A DNA stretch of 64,000 nucleotides from Trinickia sp. Y13 (GTDB taxonomy: Bacteria > Pseudomonadota > Gammaproteobacteria > Burkholderiales > Burkholderiaceae): positions 62,001 through 126,000 of the forward strand of contig NZ_JAKWFK010000015.1 in assembly GCF_029522115.1 (NCBI RefSeq), written 5' to 3'. Under the pieces are notes generated by a model, which searched no databases, was not told where the DNA came from, and was given only the letters and a program-made list of their open reading frames with translations. This document shows positions 1 to 13,273 of the stretch, piece after piece. The translations under genes and the position numbers were made by a program. The first letter of the stretch is position 1; the number at the start of each line of letters is the position of its first letter.

Positions 1-479
1 TCGTCAGCGTCGAGAATCGCGAAAGGCAATTGAAAGCTGCGTTGGCGGCGGTGACCGATGAGTACGATTTCGTGTTGATCGATTGCCCGCCGGCGCTGTC
101 GCTGCTGACCTTAAACGGACTTTGCGCGGCGCATGGGGTGGTGATTCCGATGCAGTGCGAGTATTTCGCACTCGAAGGGCTGTCCGATCTCGTCAACACG
201 ATCAAGCAGGTTCACGCCAACCTCAATCGAGACTTGAAGGTGATCGGTCTGCTGCGCGTCATGTTCGACCCGCGCATTACGTTGCAGCAGCAAGTGTCGG
301 ATCAGCTCAAGGAGCACTTCGGCGACAAGGTGTTCGATGCCGTGATCCCACGCAACGTGCGCTTGGCGGAGGCGCCGAGCTACGGTTTGCCGGGCGTCGT
401 TTTCGACCGCGCATCGCGCGGCGCGCAAGCGTATGTGCAATTCGGCGCGGAAATGATTGAACGCGTGCGGGCGCTGTGA
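1..479 (+). CDS. parA: Chromosome partitioning ATPase ParA (5' truncated by window)
   Basis: This is the C-terminal part of a ParA/Soj-type ATPase. The reading frame is open from the first bases, so the N-terminus with the P-loop lies outside the window. The visible part begins near the Walker B/switch II segment (FVLIDCPPALSLLTLNGL) and keeps the family C-terminus (AEAPSYGLPGVVFDR). ParA binds DNA non-specifically and moves ParB-parS complexes during segregation. It is followed 41 bases later by parB, the usual operon order next to the ATP synthase genes in Burkholderiaceae. Identity is very secure; only the 5' end is missing. Confidence 0.96.
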   Translation, partial: VSVENRERQLKAALAAVTDEYDFVLIDCPPALSLLTLNGLCAAHGVVIPMQCEYFALEGLSDLVNTIKQVHANLNRDLKVIGLLRVMFDPRITLQQQVSDQLKEHFGDKVFDAVIPRNVRLAEAPSYGLPGVVFDRASRGAQAYVQFGAEMIERVRAL

Positions 480-520
480 AGATGGCGCTGCGCGAGAAGA
501 AAGCCGATCGAGGAAATGCG

Positions 521-1411
521 ATGAATGCCGTAGCGAAGAAGAAGGGATTGGGGCGTGGGTTGGAGGCGCTGCTGGGCGGCAACCCGGACATTACGACGGC
601 CGTGCGTAGCGAGGGGCAACCCCACGTGTTGCCGCTCGGCAAGCTGCAGGCGGGCAAGTACCAGCCGCGCACGCGCATGGACGAAGGCAGCCTGCAAGAG
701 CTTGCCGCGAGCATTCGAGCGCAAGGCGTCATGCAGCCGATCCTCGTGCGCGCCGTTTCGGAAGAGAAGTACGAGATCATTGCGGGCGAGCGCCGTTTTC
801 GCGCTGCGCACATCGCTGGGCTGCAAGAGGTGCCGGTGCTCGTCAAGGATGTGCCCGACCAGGCCGCGGCCGCGATGGCCCTCATCGAGAACATTCAACG
901 CGAAGATCTCAATCCGCTGGAAGAAGCGCAGGGCATCCAGCGCTTGCTCGACGAGTTTCGCTTCACACACGAGCAGGCGGCCGAATCCGTGGGCCGTTCG
1001 CGCAGCGCCGTCTCGAATCTGCTGCGCTTGCTGAACCTCGCGCAGCCGGTGCAAACGATGTTGCTTGCCGGCGATCTCGACATGGGCCACGCGCGCGCAT
1101 TGCTGGCCGTCGATTCCGCGACGCAGATCACGCTTGCCAATCAAGTCGTGAACAAGCGCATGTCGGTGCGCGAGACCGAGCGCCTCGTGACGGCGACCAC
1201 GAAAGCCGAGCCGGCGGTGAAGGCGCGGTCGAGCCAGGACGGCGGGCGCGATACGCGTCGGCTCGAAGAAGAGCTGTCGGATTTGCTCGCGGCAGCCGTC
1301 AAAATCAAGCTGGGCCGGCGAGGGCGAGGGCAGTTGCAAATCGAATTCGGCGATCTCGACGCCCTCGACGGCATTCTGGCGCGCTTGCGCAGCGGCACGG
1401 CCGCGGCCTGA
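521..1411 (+). CDS. parB: Chromosome partitioning protein ParB
   Basis: A 296-residue ParB/Spo0J. It has the N-terminal KKGLGRGLEALLGG segment, the ParB/CTPase motif GERRFRAAH near residue 90, the LIENIQREDLNPLEEA segment, and a helix-turn-helix region around residues 140-180 for parS binding. The C-terminal part is the dimerisation domain. The ATG at 521 follows GAGGAAA; an upstream in-frame ATG at 482 lacks a comparable ribosome site. ParB loads on parS as a CTP-dependent clamp and works with ParA encoded just upstream. I found no parS palindrome in this window. Confidence 0.97.
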   Translation: MNAVAKKKGLGRGLEALLGGNPDITTAVRSEGQPHVLPLGKLQAGKYQPRTRMDEGSLQELAASIRAQGVMQPILVRAVSEEKYEIIAGERRFRAAHIAGLQEVPVLVKDVPDQAAAAMALIENIQREDLNPLEEAQGIQRLLDEFRFTHEQAAESVGRSRSAVSNLLRLLNLAQPVQTMLLAGDLDMGHARALLAVDSATQITLANQVVNKRMSVRETERLVTATTKAEPAVKARSSQDGGRDTRRLEEELSDLLAAAVKIKLGRRGRGQLQIEFGDLDALDGILARLRSGTAAA

Positions 1412-1497
1412 TCCGGCGCAGCCCTGCGCTAGAACGCTGCCATCGTCCGTCGCGCGGCGCGCGCCGCCGCCCAGCCCTTCTCGTTCGCTCTCCGCCT

Positions 1498-2646
1498 ATG
1501 ACTACTGCTGACAACGCTCGCAGCGCGCGTGCGAGCGTGCCGCGCAAGCTCGTTCGCTTCGCCCTGAACGAGCCCGTGCTTTCGCTGCTCGTCCTCGTGT
1601 TGGCTGTGCTTCAAAGCACGCGTGCGCAGCCTTGGCTCGCACTGCCGCGGCTCGTCGATTGGCCGACGGTGATGACGCTGGCGGGGCTCTTGATGTTGAC
1701 CAAGGCGATCGAGCTATCGGGTCTGTTGATGTGGCTTGCTCATCGCGTCGTGCATCATGTGCGCTCGGAGCGGGTGCTTGCCTGCTTGCTGATCGGCTTG
1801 GCCGCCGGGTTGTCGATGCTGGTCACGAACGATGTCGCCTTGTTCGTCGTCGTGCCGCTCGTGCTGTCGCTGCACGCGCTCACGCCGCTACCCGTCAAGC
1901 GCCTGACGATCTTCCTGGCCTTGGCCGTCAACGCCGGCTCGGTTCTGACGCCGCTCGGCAACCCGCAGAATCTTTTCTTATGGCAGGTCGGCGCCGTGTC
2001 GTTCGGGCGTTTCGTTTGGGCGTTGGCGCCGCTTTGCGCGACGCTGATGGCAATGCTTTACGTCCTCGCGTTGTTCGCATTTCGTGCGAAGCCGCTCGAC
2101 CTCTCGCGCGATGTTTCGAAGGAACCCGTGGACCGGGCGTATGCCGGGGTGGCGGCCATCTTGTTCGTCGCGTTCGTGTTGCTTGCCGATTCGCATCACC
2201 CGGGCATCGGCCTCGCCGGCGTCGTTTGCGGATTCGCGTTGTGGCGGCGCGACGCGGTGCTCAAGATCGACTGGGCGCTGCTCCTGATCTTCGTGCTGAT
2301 GTTCATCGTGCTGCGCAGCGTGGCGGCGCTGCCGTGGATCCGCGAGACGGTGGCTCACCTCGGGCTCGACACGCCGCTGCGCGCATATGCCGCAGCCGCG
2401 ATCGTGTCGCAAGGCATCAGCAACGTGCCCGCCGCGATCATGTTGGCCGAATTCACGAAGGACTGGCGCGCGCTGGCCTTCGGTGTCAGCGTCGGCGGGT
2501 TCGGGATCGCCATCGGCTCGCTGGCGAACCTGATCGCCGTGCGCCTCGCGAAACAGCGCGGCATATGGGTGCCGTTTCATTTGTTGTCGATTCCGTTCTG
2601 GGTCGTTGCCACGGTCCTTGGCGGATGGTTGCTGATACATCTCTAA
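1498..2646 (+). CDS. Anion/Na+:H+ permease (ArsB/NhaD-like ion transporter family)
   Basis: A polytopic inner-membrane protein of 382 residues with about ten hydrophobic segments. The VTNDVALFVVVPLVL segment and NAGSVLTPLGNPQNLFLW motif are typical of the ion-transporter superfamily that includes ArsB, NhaD and citrate permeases. The C-terminal half repeats the pattern (SQGISNVPAAIMLAEFT), as expected for an inverted-repeat transporter. The substrate cannot be told from the sequence. It sits between parB and the atp operon in the same direction. Family call is firm, substrate unknown. Confidence 0.85.
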   Translation: MTTADNARSARASVPRKLVRFALNEPVLSLLVLVLAVLQSTRAQPWLALPRLVDWPTVMTLAGLLMLTKAIELSGLLMWLAHRVVHHVRSERVLACLLIGLAAGLSMLVTNDVALFVVVPLVLSLHALTPLPVKRLTIFLALAVNAGSVLTPLGNPQNLFLWQVGAVSFGRFVWALAPLCATLMAMLYVLALFAFRAKPLDLSRDVSKEPVDRAYAGVAAILFVAFVLLADSHHPGIGLAGVVCGFALWRRDAVLKIDWALLLIFVLMFIVLRSVAALPWIRETVAHLGLDTPLRAYAAAAIVSQGISNVPAAIMLAEFTKDWRALAFGVSVGGFGIAIGSLANLIAVRLAKQRGIWVPFHLLSIPFWVVATVLGGWLLIHL

Positions 2647-2917
2647 AACCGGATTGCGCACATCGGCCGCAGGAGCGATCGATGGGGCCGCTCGCCGCGC
2701 GGCGAACCTGTATCGCGGCTTTCGATCGGACGCAAGCACGCCCCGCGTGAGCCCGCGGCGCGTCGCTTCCGAGCAGTTTTTTGTCGCGGCTAAAGTCTTG
2801 AATCGCCTGCAACTATCGCTTACAATCGCCCGGATTTATTAGTTCGGCAGCCCCGTAAGCATGGCGAAAGCTGCGGGTGGGAAACTGAATTTTGCAGCAG
2901 TCTTGAAGGTAGGGGCG

Positions 2918-3451
2918 ATGGCGGATCGAGAGCCGAATGCAAGGCACGACGAACGCGCGCAACACGATCCTTCTTCCGCTCGCGCCGTCGGTCGTTCGGA
3001 AACGTTCGACGATGCGTGGGATGCCGAGCAGCAAGACAAGAATTTCGTTCCGCTCACGCGGGTAGAGGCTGAAAAGCTATTCGGTCCCGACGTGAGTCGC
3101 CCGTCGCGCGTCACGCCTTATAAGGTCGTGGTGGCGCAAGTGGTTTTGTCCCTCGTCGTCGCGCTGGTTTGGTGGCTGTTCTCTGAGCCGCCGGGCGGTG
3201 CTGCGCTGTCGGCATTGTTGGGGGGAGCGATTTGCTGGGTGCCGAGCGCATTGTTCGCGGCACGTCTGAAGGGAGCGGGCGGCGCCGGATCGATCCTCAC
3301 GTGGATGATCGGCGAAATGCTCAAGATGGGGGTGACGGTCGCGATGTTCGTCGCGGTAGCCGTTTGGTATCACGACGTTCGGTGGTTGCCGCTACTCGTG
3401 ACCTTCCTCGTTACGCTGCAGACGTACTGGCTGGCGCTCGCTTGGCGCTGA
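2918..3451 (+). CDS. atpI: ATP synthase assembly protein AtpI
   Basis: First gene of the ATP synthase operon. AtpI assists c-ring assembly and possibly Mg2+ supply. This form has a charged cytoplasmic extension of roughly 65 residues before the membrane part, which then shows four hydrophobic helices (VVVAQVVLSLVVALVWWLF, and later MLKMGVTVAMFVAVAVW). The ATG at 2918 is preceded by GAAGGTAGGGGCG. An in-frame ATG at 2861 would add 19 residues but has no clear ribosome site. The gene lies about 140 bases before atpB. The family call rests on position and topology. Confidence 0.88.
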   Translation: MADREPNARHDERAQHDPSSARAVGRSETFDDAWDAEQQDKNFVPLTRVEAEKLFGPDVSRPSRVTPYKVVVAQVVLSLVVALVWWLFSEPPGGAALSALLGGAICWVPSALFAARLKGAGGAGSILTWMIGEMLKMGVTVAMFVAVAVWYHDVRWLPLLVTFLVTLQTYWLALAWR

Positions 3452-3592
3452 AAACGGGATGACGATGGGCGGCGCAATGCGCGCGCGAGGATACGCGCTG
3501 CGCGCTTGCCGCCTTTCGCACGACCTACGGCGTCTGTGCCGTGTCGGGCGGGCATCGAAAGATTTTCGACAATTTAGGTGGCAATAAACGAT

Positions 3593-4441
3593 ATGGCAGC
3601 TACAGAAAGCACGCGCTTGGATCCGTCCGAGTACATCGCGCACCACTTGCAAAACTTCGCCACTGGGCACCAGACGTCGATCATCGACATGCGCATCTTG
3701 AACATCGACACGCTGTTCTGGTCGATCGTGTGCGGTCTCGTGACCATCTTCATTCTGCGCATGGCCGCGCGTAGCGCCACGTCGGGCGTGCCGGGCCGGT
3801 TCCAATGCGCGATCGAGATGCTCGTCGAGATGGTCGAAGACCAATCGAAAGCGATCATCCACGGCAACCGCACGTTCATCGCCCCGCTCGCACTGTTCGT
3901 GTTCGTCTGGGTTGCGCTGATGAACTCGCTCGATTTCATCCCCGTCGATCTGCCGGGCCATGTCATCGGCTGGCTGGGCTTGTCGAACGTCATTTCGCAT
4001 CATCGCATCGTGCCCACGGCCGATCTGAACGGCACGTTCGGCATCGCGCTCGGCGTGTTCGCGCTGATGATCTATTACAACCTCAAGATCAAGGGCGTGG
4101 GCGGCTTCGTGCACGAGCTCATCTCGGCCCCGTTCGGTGCGCACCCGCTGTTGTGGATCCCGAACCTTGCATTGAACATCATCGAGTTCGTCGCCAAGAC
4201 GGTTTCGCTCGCGTTGCGGCTGTTCGGCAACATGTACGCGGGCGAGCTGCTGTTCCTGCTCATCGCATTGCTCGGCAGCCTCTGGACCTTCGGCGCGGAC
4301 ACGACGTTGCTCGGTTTCGTCGGCCACGTGATCGCCGGTACGGTCTGGGCGATTTTCCACATCCTGATCGTGCTGTTGCAAGCGTTCATCTTCATGATGC
4401 TGACGCTCGTGTACATCGGCCAGGCGCACGACTCGCACTAA
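3593..4441 (+). CDS. atpB: F0F1 ATP synthase subunit a
   Basis: A 282-residue integral membrane subunit that forms the proton half-channels next to the c-ring. The essential arginine lies in SLALRLFGNMYAGELL in the fourth conserved helix, and the C-terminal helix LIVLLQAFIFMMLTLVYIG is typical. I chose the ATG at 3593 (MAATESTRLDPSEYIAHHL) because AGGTGG lies about eleven bases upstream; a GTG at 3578 would add five residues. It is followed by atpE in the standard order. Confidence 0.97.
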   Translation: MAATESTRLDPSEYIAHHLQNFATGHQTSIIDMRILNIDTLFWSIVCGLVTIFILRMAARSATSGVPGRFQCAIEMLVEMVEDQSKAIIHGNRTFIAPLALFVFVWVALMNSLDFIPVDLPGHVIGWLGLSNVISHHRIVPTADLNGTFGIALGVFALMIYYNLKIKGVGGFVHELISAPFGAHPLLWIPNLALNIIEFVAKTVSLALRLFGNMYAGELLFLLIALLGSLWTFGADTTLLGFVGHVIAGTVWAIFHILIVLLQAFIFMMLTLVYIGQAHDSH

Positions 4442-4798
<357 letters not shown>

Positions 4799-4934
4799 AG
4801 GTTCATCGGAGTTTTGCGCCGTGGATGCAAGCCGGCGCAGGGGCGAAACGGAAGGCTCGGGCGCTGATCGAACTTTACGTCGATGAGCGCCTTACCGTTT
4901 CACATTCCGAATTAGCAACGATTAAGGAAACACC

Positions 4935-5405
4935 GTGAATCTCAACGCAACTCTGATTGCGCAAATGGTCGTGTTCCTGATCCTCGCGTGGTTCACGATG
5001 AAGTTCGTGTGGCCGCCGATGGTCAAAGCCCTCGACGAGCGGTCCAGAAAGATCGCCGACGGCCTTGCGGCCGCCGAAAAGGGCAAGACGGAACTCGAAG
5101 CGGCGCACAAGCGTGTCGATCAAGAGCTCGCTAAGGCGCGCAACGACGGCCAGCAACGCATTGCCGACGCCGAAAAGCGTGCGCTCTCCGTGGCCGAGGA
5201 AATCAAGGCCAACGCGCAAGCCGAAGCCGCTCGCATCATCGCTCAAGCCAAGGCCGACGCCGAGCAACAGGTCGTGAAAGCCCGTGAAACGCTGCGTGCC
5301 GAAGTGGCCGCGCTGGCGGTCAAGGGCGCCGAACAGATCCTGAAGCGCGAAATCGATCAGGCGGCACATGCCGAGCTGCTCAATCAACTGAAAGCCGGGC
5401 TCTGA
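4935..5405 (+). CDS. atpF: F0F1 ATP synthase subunit b
   Basis: A 156-residue peripheral-stalk subunit with one N-terminal membrane helix (about residues 5-27, containing [18 protein letters not shown]). A long charged Ala/Glu/Lys/Arg-rich coiled coil follows and dimerises and reaches the delta subunit. The start MNLNATL is standard for the family. The 136-base gap from atpE holds no separate gene. It precedes atpH by two bases, suggesting translational coupling. Confidence 0.97.
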   Translation: MNLNATLIAQMVVFLILAWFTMKFVWPPMVKALDERSRKIADGLAAAEKGKTELEAAHKRVDQELAKARNDGQQRIADAEKRALSVAEEIKANAQAEAARIIAQAKADAEQQVVKARETLRAEVAALAVKGAEQILKREIDQAAHAELLNQLKAGL

Positions 5406-5407
5406 TC

Positions 5408-5950
5408 ATGGCCGAACTTGCAACCATCGCCCGTCCCTATGCAGAGGCGCTGTTCAGCGTCGCCGAAGGCGGTGACCTCGCCGCTTGGTCCGCTCTCGTG
5501 CAGGAGCTGGGCCAGGTTGCGCGGCTGCCCGAGCTCATGTCGGTCGCCTCTAGCCCGAAAGTGAGCCACGCACAGGTCGTCGACCTGCTGCTCGCAGCGG
5601 CGGTCAAGTCGCCTTTGACGGCTTCGCCGCAGGCCAAGAACTTCGTGCAGATGTTGGTCGACAATCACCGTCTCTCGCTGCTGCCCGAAATCGCCGCCCA
5701 GTTCGAAGTACTGAAAAACGCTCGCGAAGGCGCGGCCGATGCGCTGATCGTCAGCGCGTTCCCGCTGCAAGAGGCCCAGCTCGCCGATCTCGTCGCGAGC
5801 CTTACGCGCAAGTTTGGGCGTCAGCTCAAACCGACCGTTCAAGTCGATGCCTCGCTGATCGGGGGCGTGCGCGTCACCGTTGGCGACGAAGTGCTCGACA
5901 CCTCGGTTCGCGCACGGCTCGCCGAAATGCGTACGGCGCTGACCGCTTGA
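5408..5950 (+). CDS. atpH: F0F1 ATP synthase subunit delta
   Basis: A 180-residue peripheral-stalk protein linking subunit b to the top of the F1 head. It begins [19 protein letters not shown], the conserved N-terminal helix that binds subunit alpha, and ends with the [19 protein letters not shown] strand region typical of AtpH. The start is two bases after the atpF stop. Confidence 0.97.
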   Translation: MAELATIARPYAEALFSVAEGGDLAAWSALVQELGQVARLPELMSVASSPKVSHAQVVDLLLAAAVKSPLTASPQAKNFVQMLVDNHRLSLLPEIAAQFEVLKNAREGAADALIVSAFPLQEAQLADLVASLTRKFGRQLKPTVQVDASLIGGVRVTVGDEVLDTSVRARLAEMRTALTA

Positions 5951-6002
5951 TGCGGCGCGCACATGCACGGCACGCAACAGAATTGACTATCAGGAGCGAA
6001 TA

Positions 6003-7544
<1,542 letters not shown>

Positions 7545-7610
7545 TCGAGGCATAACGACCTTGAAGCGGCGCGCGGAGTGGCACCGAAGCGCGCTCCGCT
7601 TCGTCAGCTA

Positions 7611-7652
7611 TGCATGGGGCCTGAGTAAAGCGCTAAAGCGCTAACTCAGGCC
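7611..7652. repeat. Intergenic hairpin element, copy 1 (atpA-atpG gap)
   Basis: After TGCATGGG comes an inverted repeat with arms GGCCTGAGT (7618-7626) and ACTCAGGCC (7644-7652). It encloses the core AAAGCGCTAAAGCGCTA, which itself can extend the stem. It ends four bases before the atpG ribosome site (AAAGGAG). Related copies with different but still complementary arms are found at 10107 and 12617. A role in message processing or in setting subunit ratio is an inference. Confidence 0.75.
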
Positions 7653-7668
7653 GGCAAAGGAGCAAGCA

Positions 7669-8544
7669 ATGGCGGGAATGAAGGAAATCCGCGGCAAGAT
7701 CAAGAGCGTGCAAAACACGCGCAAGATCACCAAGGCGATGGAGATGGTGGCCGCATCGAAGATGCGCCGCGCGCAGGAGCGCATGCGCGCCGCTCGCCCG
7801 TACGCCGTCAAAGTTCGCGACATCGCCGCGCATATGAGCCGTGCGAACCCCGAGTATCGCCACCCGTTCATGGTGTCGAACGAAGGCGCGAAGGCGGCCG
7901 GCATCATCCTCGTCACGACCGATAAGGGTCTGTGCGGCGGCTTGAACACGAACGTGCTGCGCGCGACCGTGGGCAAGTTCAAGGAGCTCGAGGACAAGGG
8001 CCAAAGCGTCCAAGCTACCGCGATCGGCGGCAAGGGGTTCGGCTTTTTGAATCGCGTCGGGGCGAAGGTGGTTTCGCATGTGACGCAACTCGGCGATACG
8101 CCGCATCTGGAAAAGCTGATCGGCGCCGTGAAGGTGCAGCTCGATCTGTACTCGGAAGGCAAGATCTCGGCCGTGTACCTCGCGTACACGCGCTTCATCA
8201 ATACGATGAAGCAAGAGCCCGTGCTCGAGCAGTTGCTGCCGCTGTCCGCCGAGCATTTCGAGCGTGACGAGACGACGCCGAACGCTTCGTGGGATTACAT
8301 CTACGAACCCGATGCGCAGAGTGTCGTCGATGAACTGCTGGTGCGTTACGTCGAAGCGCTCGTGTACCAAGCCGTCGCCGAAAACATGGCGTCCGAGCAA
8401 TCGGCGCGCATGGTGGCGATGAAGGCGGCGTCGGACAACGCGAAGACGGTGATCAACGAATTGCAGCTCGTGTACAACAAGAGCCGCCAGGCCGCGATCA
8501 CGAAGGAATTGTCGGAAATCGTGGGTGGCGCCGCCGCGGTGTAA
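7669..8544 (+). CDS. atpG: F0F1 ATP synthase subunit gamma
   Basis: A 291-residue central-shaft subunit. The N-terminal helix ([20 protein letters not shown], with [14 protein letters not shown] following) and the C-terminal helix ([20 protein letters not shown]) are the coiled-coil rotor strands. The central [12 protein letters not shown] motif is conserved. AAAGGAGC lies directly upstream of the ATG and close behind the hairpin element in the atpA-atpG gap. Confidence 0.97.
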   Translation: MAGMKEIRGKIKSVQNTRKITKAMEMVAASKMRRAQERMRAARPYAVKVRDIAAHMSRANPEYRHPFMVSNEGAKAAGIILVTTDKGLCGGLNTNVLRATVGKFKELEDKGQSVQATAIGGKGFGFLNRVGAKVVSHVTQLGDTPHLEKLIGAVKVQLDLYSEGKISAVYLAYTRFINTMKQEPVLEQLLPLSAEHFERDETTPNASWDYIYEPDAQSVVDELLVRYVEALVYQAVAENMASEQSARMVAMKAASDNAKTVINELQLVYNKSRQAAITKELSEIVGGAAAV

Positions 8545-8594
8545 CGCGTGCCGGCTCGACCGTCCCTGCGCCGTTTGCGCGAGTGAAGAATTGA

Positions 8595-10007
<1,413 letters not shown>

Positions 10008-10106
10008 CCGAGTGTGCCCGCTTGGCACGCAGGCCCGGCGGCCGCATGGATGGCCGGGCTCGCAGCGCGCGTTGGGTTCGCCGTGCTCTGCATGGGATCC
10101 GAGCGC

Positions 10107-10153
10107 GTGCTGTGCATGGGCTGCGGGACGCGCGAAAGGCGCTAACGGCAGCC
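10107..10153. repeat. Intergenic hairpin element, diverged copy (atpD-atpC gap)
   Basis: It starts with GTGCTGTGCATGGG and has arms GGCTGC (10119-10124) and GCAGCC (10148-10153) around a core that keeps GCGCGAAAGGCGCTAAC. A further partial copy of the leader GTGCTCTGCATGGG lies at 10083. The arms differ from the other copies yet remain complementary. This copy is more decayed, so the assignment is moderate. Confidence 0.5.
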
Positions 10154-10193
10154 GGCAGCTAAAGCGGCAACTCTGTTCGACATAGGAAGCGAT

Positions 10194-10622
10194 ATGGCAA
10201 CCATCAAAGTAGACGTCGTCAGCGCGGAAGAGCAAATCTTCTCGGGCCAGGCGAAATTCGTCGCGCTGCCGGGCGAAGCCGGCGAACTCGGCATCCTGCC
10301 GGGCCATACGCCGCTCATTACGCGTATTCGTCCCGGTGCGGTGCGCATCGAGGCGGAAAGCGGCGAAGAAGAGTTCGTGTTCGTTGCCGGCGGCATTCTC
10401 GAAGTGCAACCGGGCGCCGTGACCGTGCTCGCCGATACCGCGATTCGCGGCAAAGACCTCGACGAAGCCAAGGCTGAACAGGCGCGCAAGCGTGCCGAGG
10501 AAGCGCTGCAGAACTCGGGCTCGAACATCGAGTACGCGACGGCTCAGGCTGAACTGGCATACGCCACGGCTCAGCTTGCCGCCATCGCACGCCTGCGTAA
10601 GCTGCGCTCGCAGAGCCACTAA
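10194..10622 (+). CDS. atpC: F0F1 ATP synthase subunit epsilon
   Basis: A 142-residue F1 subunit that couples the gamma shaft to the c-ring and can inhibit ATP hydrolysis. The N-terminal beta sandwich ([36 protein letters not shown]) is followed by a two-helix C-terminal hairpin rich in Ala/Glu/Arg. It is the last gene of the operon and is followed by an intrinsic terminator about 80 bases on. Confidence 0.97.
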   Translation: MATIKVDVVSAEEQIFSGQAKFVALPGEAGELGILPGHTPLITRIRPGAVRIEAESGEEEFVFVAGGILEVQPGAVTVLADTAIRGKDLDEAKAEQARKRAEEALQNSGSNIEYATAQAELAYATAQLAAIARLRKLRSQSH

Positions 10623-10702
10623 CAAACCGCTTCGCGCACCCAGTAGCCTGTCGCACAGCGAAGGGCAACCGGGAGCGGAATCAGACGATTAGTAGGATAT
10701 TT

Positions 10703-10737
10703 AACGCCGCTTGGTTGAGTCCAAGCGGCGTTTTTTT
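10703..10737 (+). terminator. Rho-independent terminator of the atp operon
   Basis: A perfect 12-base-pair stem (AACGCCGCTTGG with CCAAGCGGCGTT, loop TTGAGT) is followed by a run of seven T. It lies 80 bases after the atpC stop and before the separately started acyl-CoA synthetase gene. Confidence 0.95.
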
Positions 10738-10850
10738 CTTCTAAGGCGCGCCTCCGCGACATTTTGCTGCGGGTAAGACTTGATGCGGGCGGACCTCGCT
10801 CGGTGGCAGAATCAGTCCAAAAATTCCTACGAGTCTTTGGAGACAACGAG

Positions 10851-12581
10851 ATGGCGACGCAGCTTCCCGAGGAAGGCGCCCTTATTGCGCCGATCAACGG
10901 CCTTTCCTACGTTCGGGGGGCCACCGACATCCTGTTGAGCGACTCCACCATCGGACGGCTTCTCTTCGATACGGCCGCGCGCTTTCCCGAGCGGCCTGCC
11001 GTCGTATTCCGAGAGCAGGGCATTCGGTGGACATGGCGCGAGTTCGCCGCCGAAGTCGATGTGCTAGCGGCGGGGCTGGCAACGCTTGGCGTCGTGCGGG
11101 GCGAGCGCGTGGGAATTTGGTCTCCGAATCGCGTCGAATGGTTGTTGACGCAGTTCGCGACCGCACGCATCGGCGCCATTCTCGTCAATATCAATCCTGC
11201 CTACCGGCTCTCGGAACTCGAGTACGCGCTCAATAAGTCCGGTTGCTCTACGATCATCACGGCCGAGTGCTTCAAGAGCTCGAAATACGTGGAGATGCTG
11301 CAGACACTCGCGCCCGAACTCGCGCAATGCGAGGCGGGCAACCTGCGCTCAGCCCGCTTGCCGAACCTGCGGACGGTGGTGCGCATGTGCGACACGGCGA
11401 CGCCGGGTATGTTGACGTTCTCCGACGTGATCGAAGCCGGGCGGGTCGCACTCGATTCCATCGACTTTGCAGCGATCGAGACGACGTTGTCGGCCCATGA
11501 TCCGATCAACATCCAATTCACGAGCGGCACGACTGGTAACCCGAAAGGCGCCACGCTCACGCATCGCAACGTGGTCAACAACGCACGCTTCATCGCAATG
11601 GCCATGCGCTTTTCCGAGAACGATGCGCTGTGCATCCCGGTGCCGCTATATCACTGCTTCGGCATGGTGCTGTCGGTGCTCGCGAGCGTGTCGACGGGCG
11701 CGAAGATGGTCTTTCCCGGCGAAGCATTCGAACCCGGTGCGGCGCTCGCCGCAGTGGCCGAAGAGCGTTGCACCGCATTGCATGGCGTGCCGACGATGTT
11801 CATCGCCGAACTGGATCACCCCGAGTTTGCATCGTTTGATCTATCGACGCTGCGTACCGGCATCATGGCCGGCTCGCCGTGCCCCATCGAGACGATGAAG
11901 CAGGTCATTTCCCGCATGCATCAGTCGGAGATCACGATCGCGTACGGCATGACGGAGACGAGCCCCGTTTCGTTTCAAAGCTCGACGACCGACCCCGTCG
12001 ACAAGCGCACGTCGACGGTCGGCCGAATTCAGCCGCATCTCGAAGCGAAGGTGGTCGATGCATTGGGCAACACCGCAGCGGTGGGCCAAACGGGCGAGCT
12101 GTGGACGCGTGGCTACTCGGTCATGAAAGGCTACTGGGACGACGAGCCGCGCACACGAGAGGCCATTGTCGACGGATGGATGCGCACGGGCGATTTGGCG
12201 ACGATCGATGAGCAGGGCTATTGCAACATTGTCGGCCGCTTGAAGGACATGCTGATTCGCGGCGGCGAAAACATCTACCCCCGGGAGGTCGAAGAGTTCT
12301 TGTTTAGACACCCGAAGATCCAGAGCGTCCAAGTGTTCGGCGTCCCTGACGAGAAGTATGGCGAGGAAGTGTGCGCCTGGATCGTCGTGCGGCCTGGCGA
12401 AACGCTGACGGAGGAAGAGGTTAGAGCGTATTGCCAGGGGCAGATCGCGCACTACAAGGTGCCGCGCTATGTTCGCTTCGTCGACGAAATGCCGATGACG
12501 GTCACAGGCAAGGTGCAAAAGTTCGTGATGCGCGAAAGGATGATCGACGAACTAGAGCACGGCAAGCCGCGGGTTGGCTGA
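10851..12581 (+). CDS. AMP-binding acyl-CoA synthetase (fatty-acid--CoA ligase)
   Basis: A 576-residue ANL-superfamily enzyme that activates a carboxylic acid to an acyl-adenylate and then an acyl-CoA. Motifs seen are the phosphate loop [17 protein letters not shown], the adenine-binding [14 protein letters not shown], the hinge [14 protein letters not shown] and the C-terminal catalytic lysine region [30 protein letters not shown] is typical of medium/long-chain acyl-CoA ligases. The ATG at 10851 follows GGAGACAACGAG; an in-frame ATG at 10764 lies in the post-terminator leader without a ribosome site. The acyl chain cannot be told from the sequence. Confidence 0.92.
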   Translation: MATQLPEEGALIAPINGLSYVRGATDILLSDSTIGRLLFDTAARFPERPAVVFREQGIRWTWREFAAEVDVLAAGLATLGVVRGERVGIWSPNRVEWLLTQFATARIGAILVNINPAYRLSELEYALNKSGCSTIITAECFKSSKYVEMLQTLAPELAQCEAGNLRSARLPNLRTVVRMCDTATPGMLTFSDVIEAGRVALDSIDFAAIETTLSAHDPINIQFTSGTTGNPKGATLTHRNVVNNARFIAMAMRFSENDALCIPVPLYHCFGMVLSVLASVSTGAKMVFPGEAFEPGAALAAVAEERCTALHGVPTMFIAELDHPEFASFDLSTLRTGIMAGSPCPIETMKQVISRMHQSEITIAYGMTETSPVSFQSSTTDPVDKRTSTVGRIQPHLEAKVVDALGNTAAVGQTGELWTRGYSVMKGYWDDEPRTREAIVDGWMRTGDLATIDEQGYCNIVGRLKDMLIRGGENIYPREVEEFLFRHPKIQSVQVFGVPDEKYGEEVCAWIVVRPGETLTEEEVRAYCQGQIAHYKVPRYVRFVDEMPMTVTGKVQKFVMRERMIDELEHGKPRVG

Positions 12582-12616
12582 TCGAGAGGGCGCGTTATGG
12601 CGCGCGGGTGACCCGG

Positions 12617-12757
12617 CGCTTCCGCGTGGGACCAGAGTAACCGCTAAAGCGCTAACTCCCGCCGTGCTCTGCATGGGACGGGAGTAACCGCTAAAGCGCT
12701 AACTCCCGTCGTGCTCTGCATGGGGCGGGAGTAACCGCTGAAGCGCTAACTCCCGCC
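12617..12757. repeat. Three tandem copies of the intergenic hairpin element (period 47 bases)
   Basis: Units repeat with a 47-base period: leader GTGCTCTGCATGGG, left arm, core AGTAACCGCTAAAGCGCTAACT, right arm. The second unit has arms GACGGGAGT (12677-12685) and ACTCCCGTC (12702-12710). The third has GGCGGGAGT (12724-12732) and ACTCCCGCC (12749-12757). The arm changes compensate each other (A-T in one, G-C in the other). The first unit (from about 12630) has a decayed left arm. The series ends just before a minus-strand terminator. Confidence 0.85.
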
Positions 12758-12762
12758 GACAC

Positions 12763-12790
12763 AAAAAAAAAGCGGGCTTGATAGCCCGCT
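12763..12790 (-). terminator. Rho-independent terminator read on the minus strand
   Basis: The perfect 8-base-pair stem AGCGGGCT/AGCCCGCT with loop TGAT lies next to a run of eight to nine A at 12762-12770, which is a T run on the minus strand. On the plus strand there is no T run. No intact minus-strand gene ends here, so it may belong to a lost gene or an unannotated small RNA. Confidence 0.8.
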
Positions 12791-13273
12791 AAAAACCACA
12801 CGCTACGGGGTTAGCGCGAGGAGACCAATGAAGGAGCCGAAGAACACCACCCACCCTCGGGCATCGGCAACGACTCCAACAAAGAGGCCCCCCCTTGGGG
12901 GATTCGGCACCGCCGAGCAGGAAGCGTCCAATCAATGCACGCCAGCCCACATCTGTGTTGAAACCGTTGAAAGGCATTGTGGGCGAATTGAGAACCAGAC
13001 GCGGTAACAAAGTGTTTCAGGTTGTAACGCCCGCCAGATAAGGCTCTCCGGGATTTTTTACCCGAAGAAAAAGGGAATTGCGTCACTATTTCCGACGATC
13101 GGAACAAAAGAAATAACGATCAAAAAAGCACCCTCGCAATTTATCGAGAAATACCCAAAAACGAGTTTCGTCGGGGCAATCGTCGGCTTACCATGGCCGT
13201 CATGCTCGCATGGCGCGCGCGAAACTTACCGAGCATTGCGTGTACCGGCACCTTTACCATTCATGTCTACACA

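Larger units (their letters stand above)
12582..13273. other. Long intergenic region with hairpin repeats and a minus-strand terminator
   Basis: The first part holds three tandem copies of the hairpin element (listed separately) and a minus-strand terminator. The stretch 12790-13010 has minus-strand frames suggestive of a decayed gene. One frame, about 12800-12890, reads a hydrophobic run (ARGWVVFFGSFIGLLALTP then stop), but a stop lies upstream in that frame and a G homopolymer sits beside it. From 13030 to 13190 I see no gene; the DNA is comparatively AT-rich and probably contains the promoter of the next gene. Confidence 0.5.
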
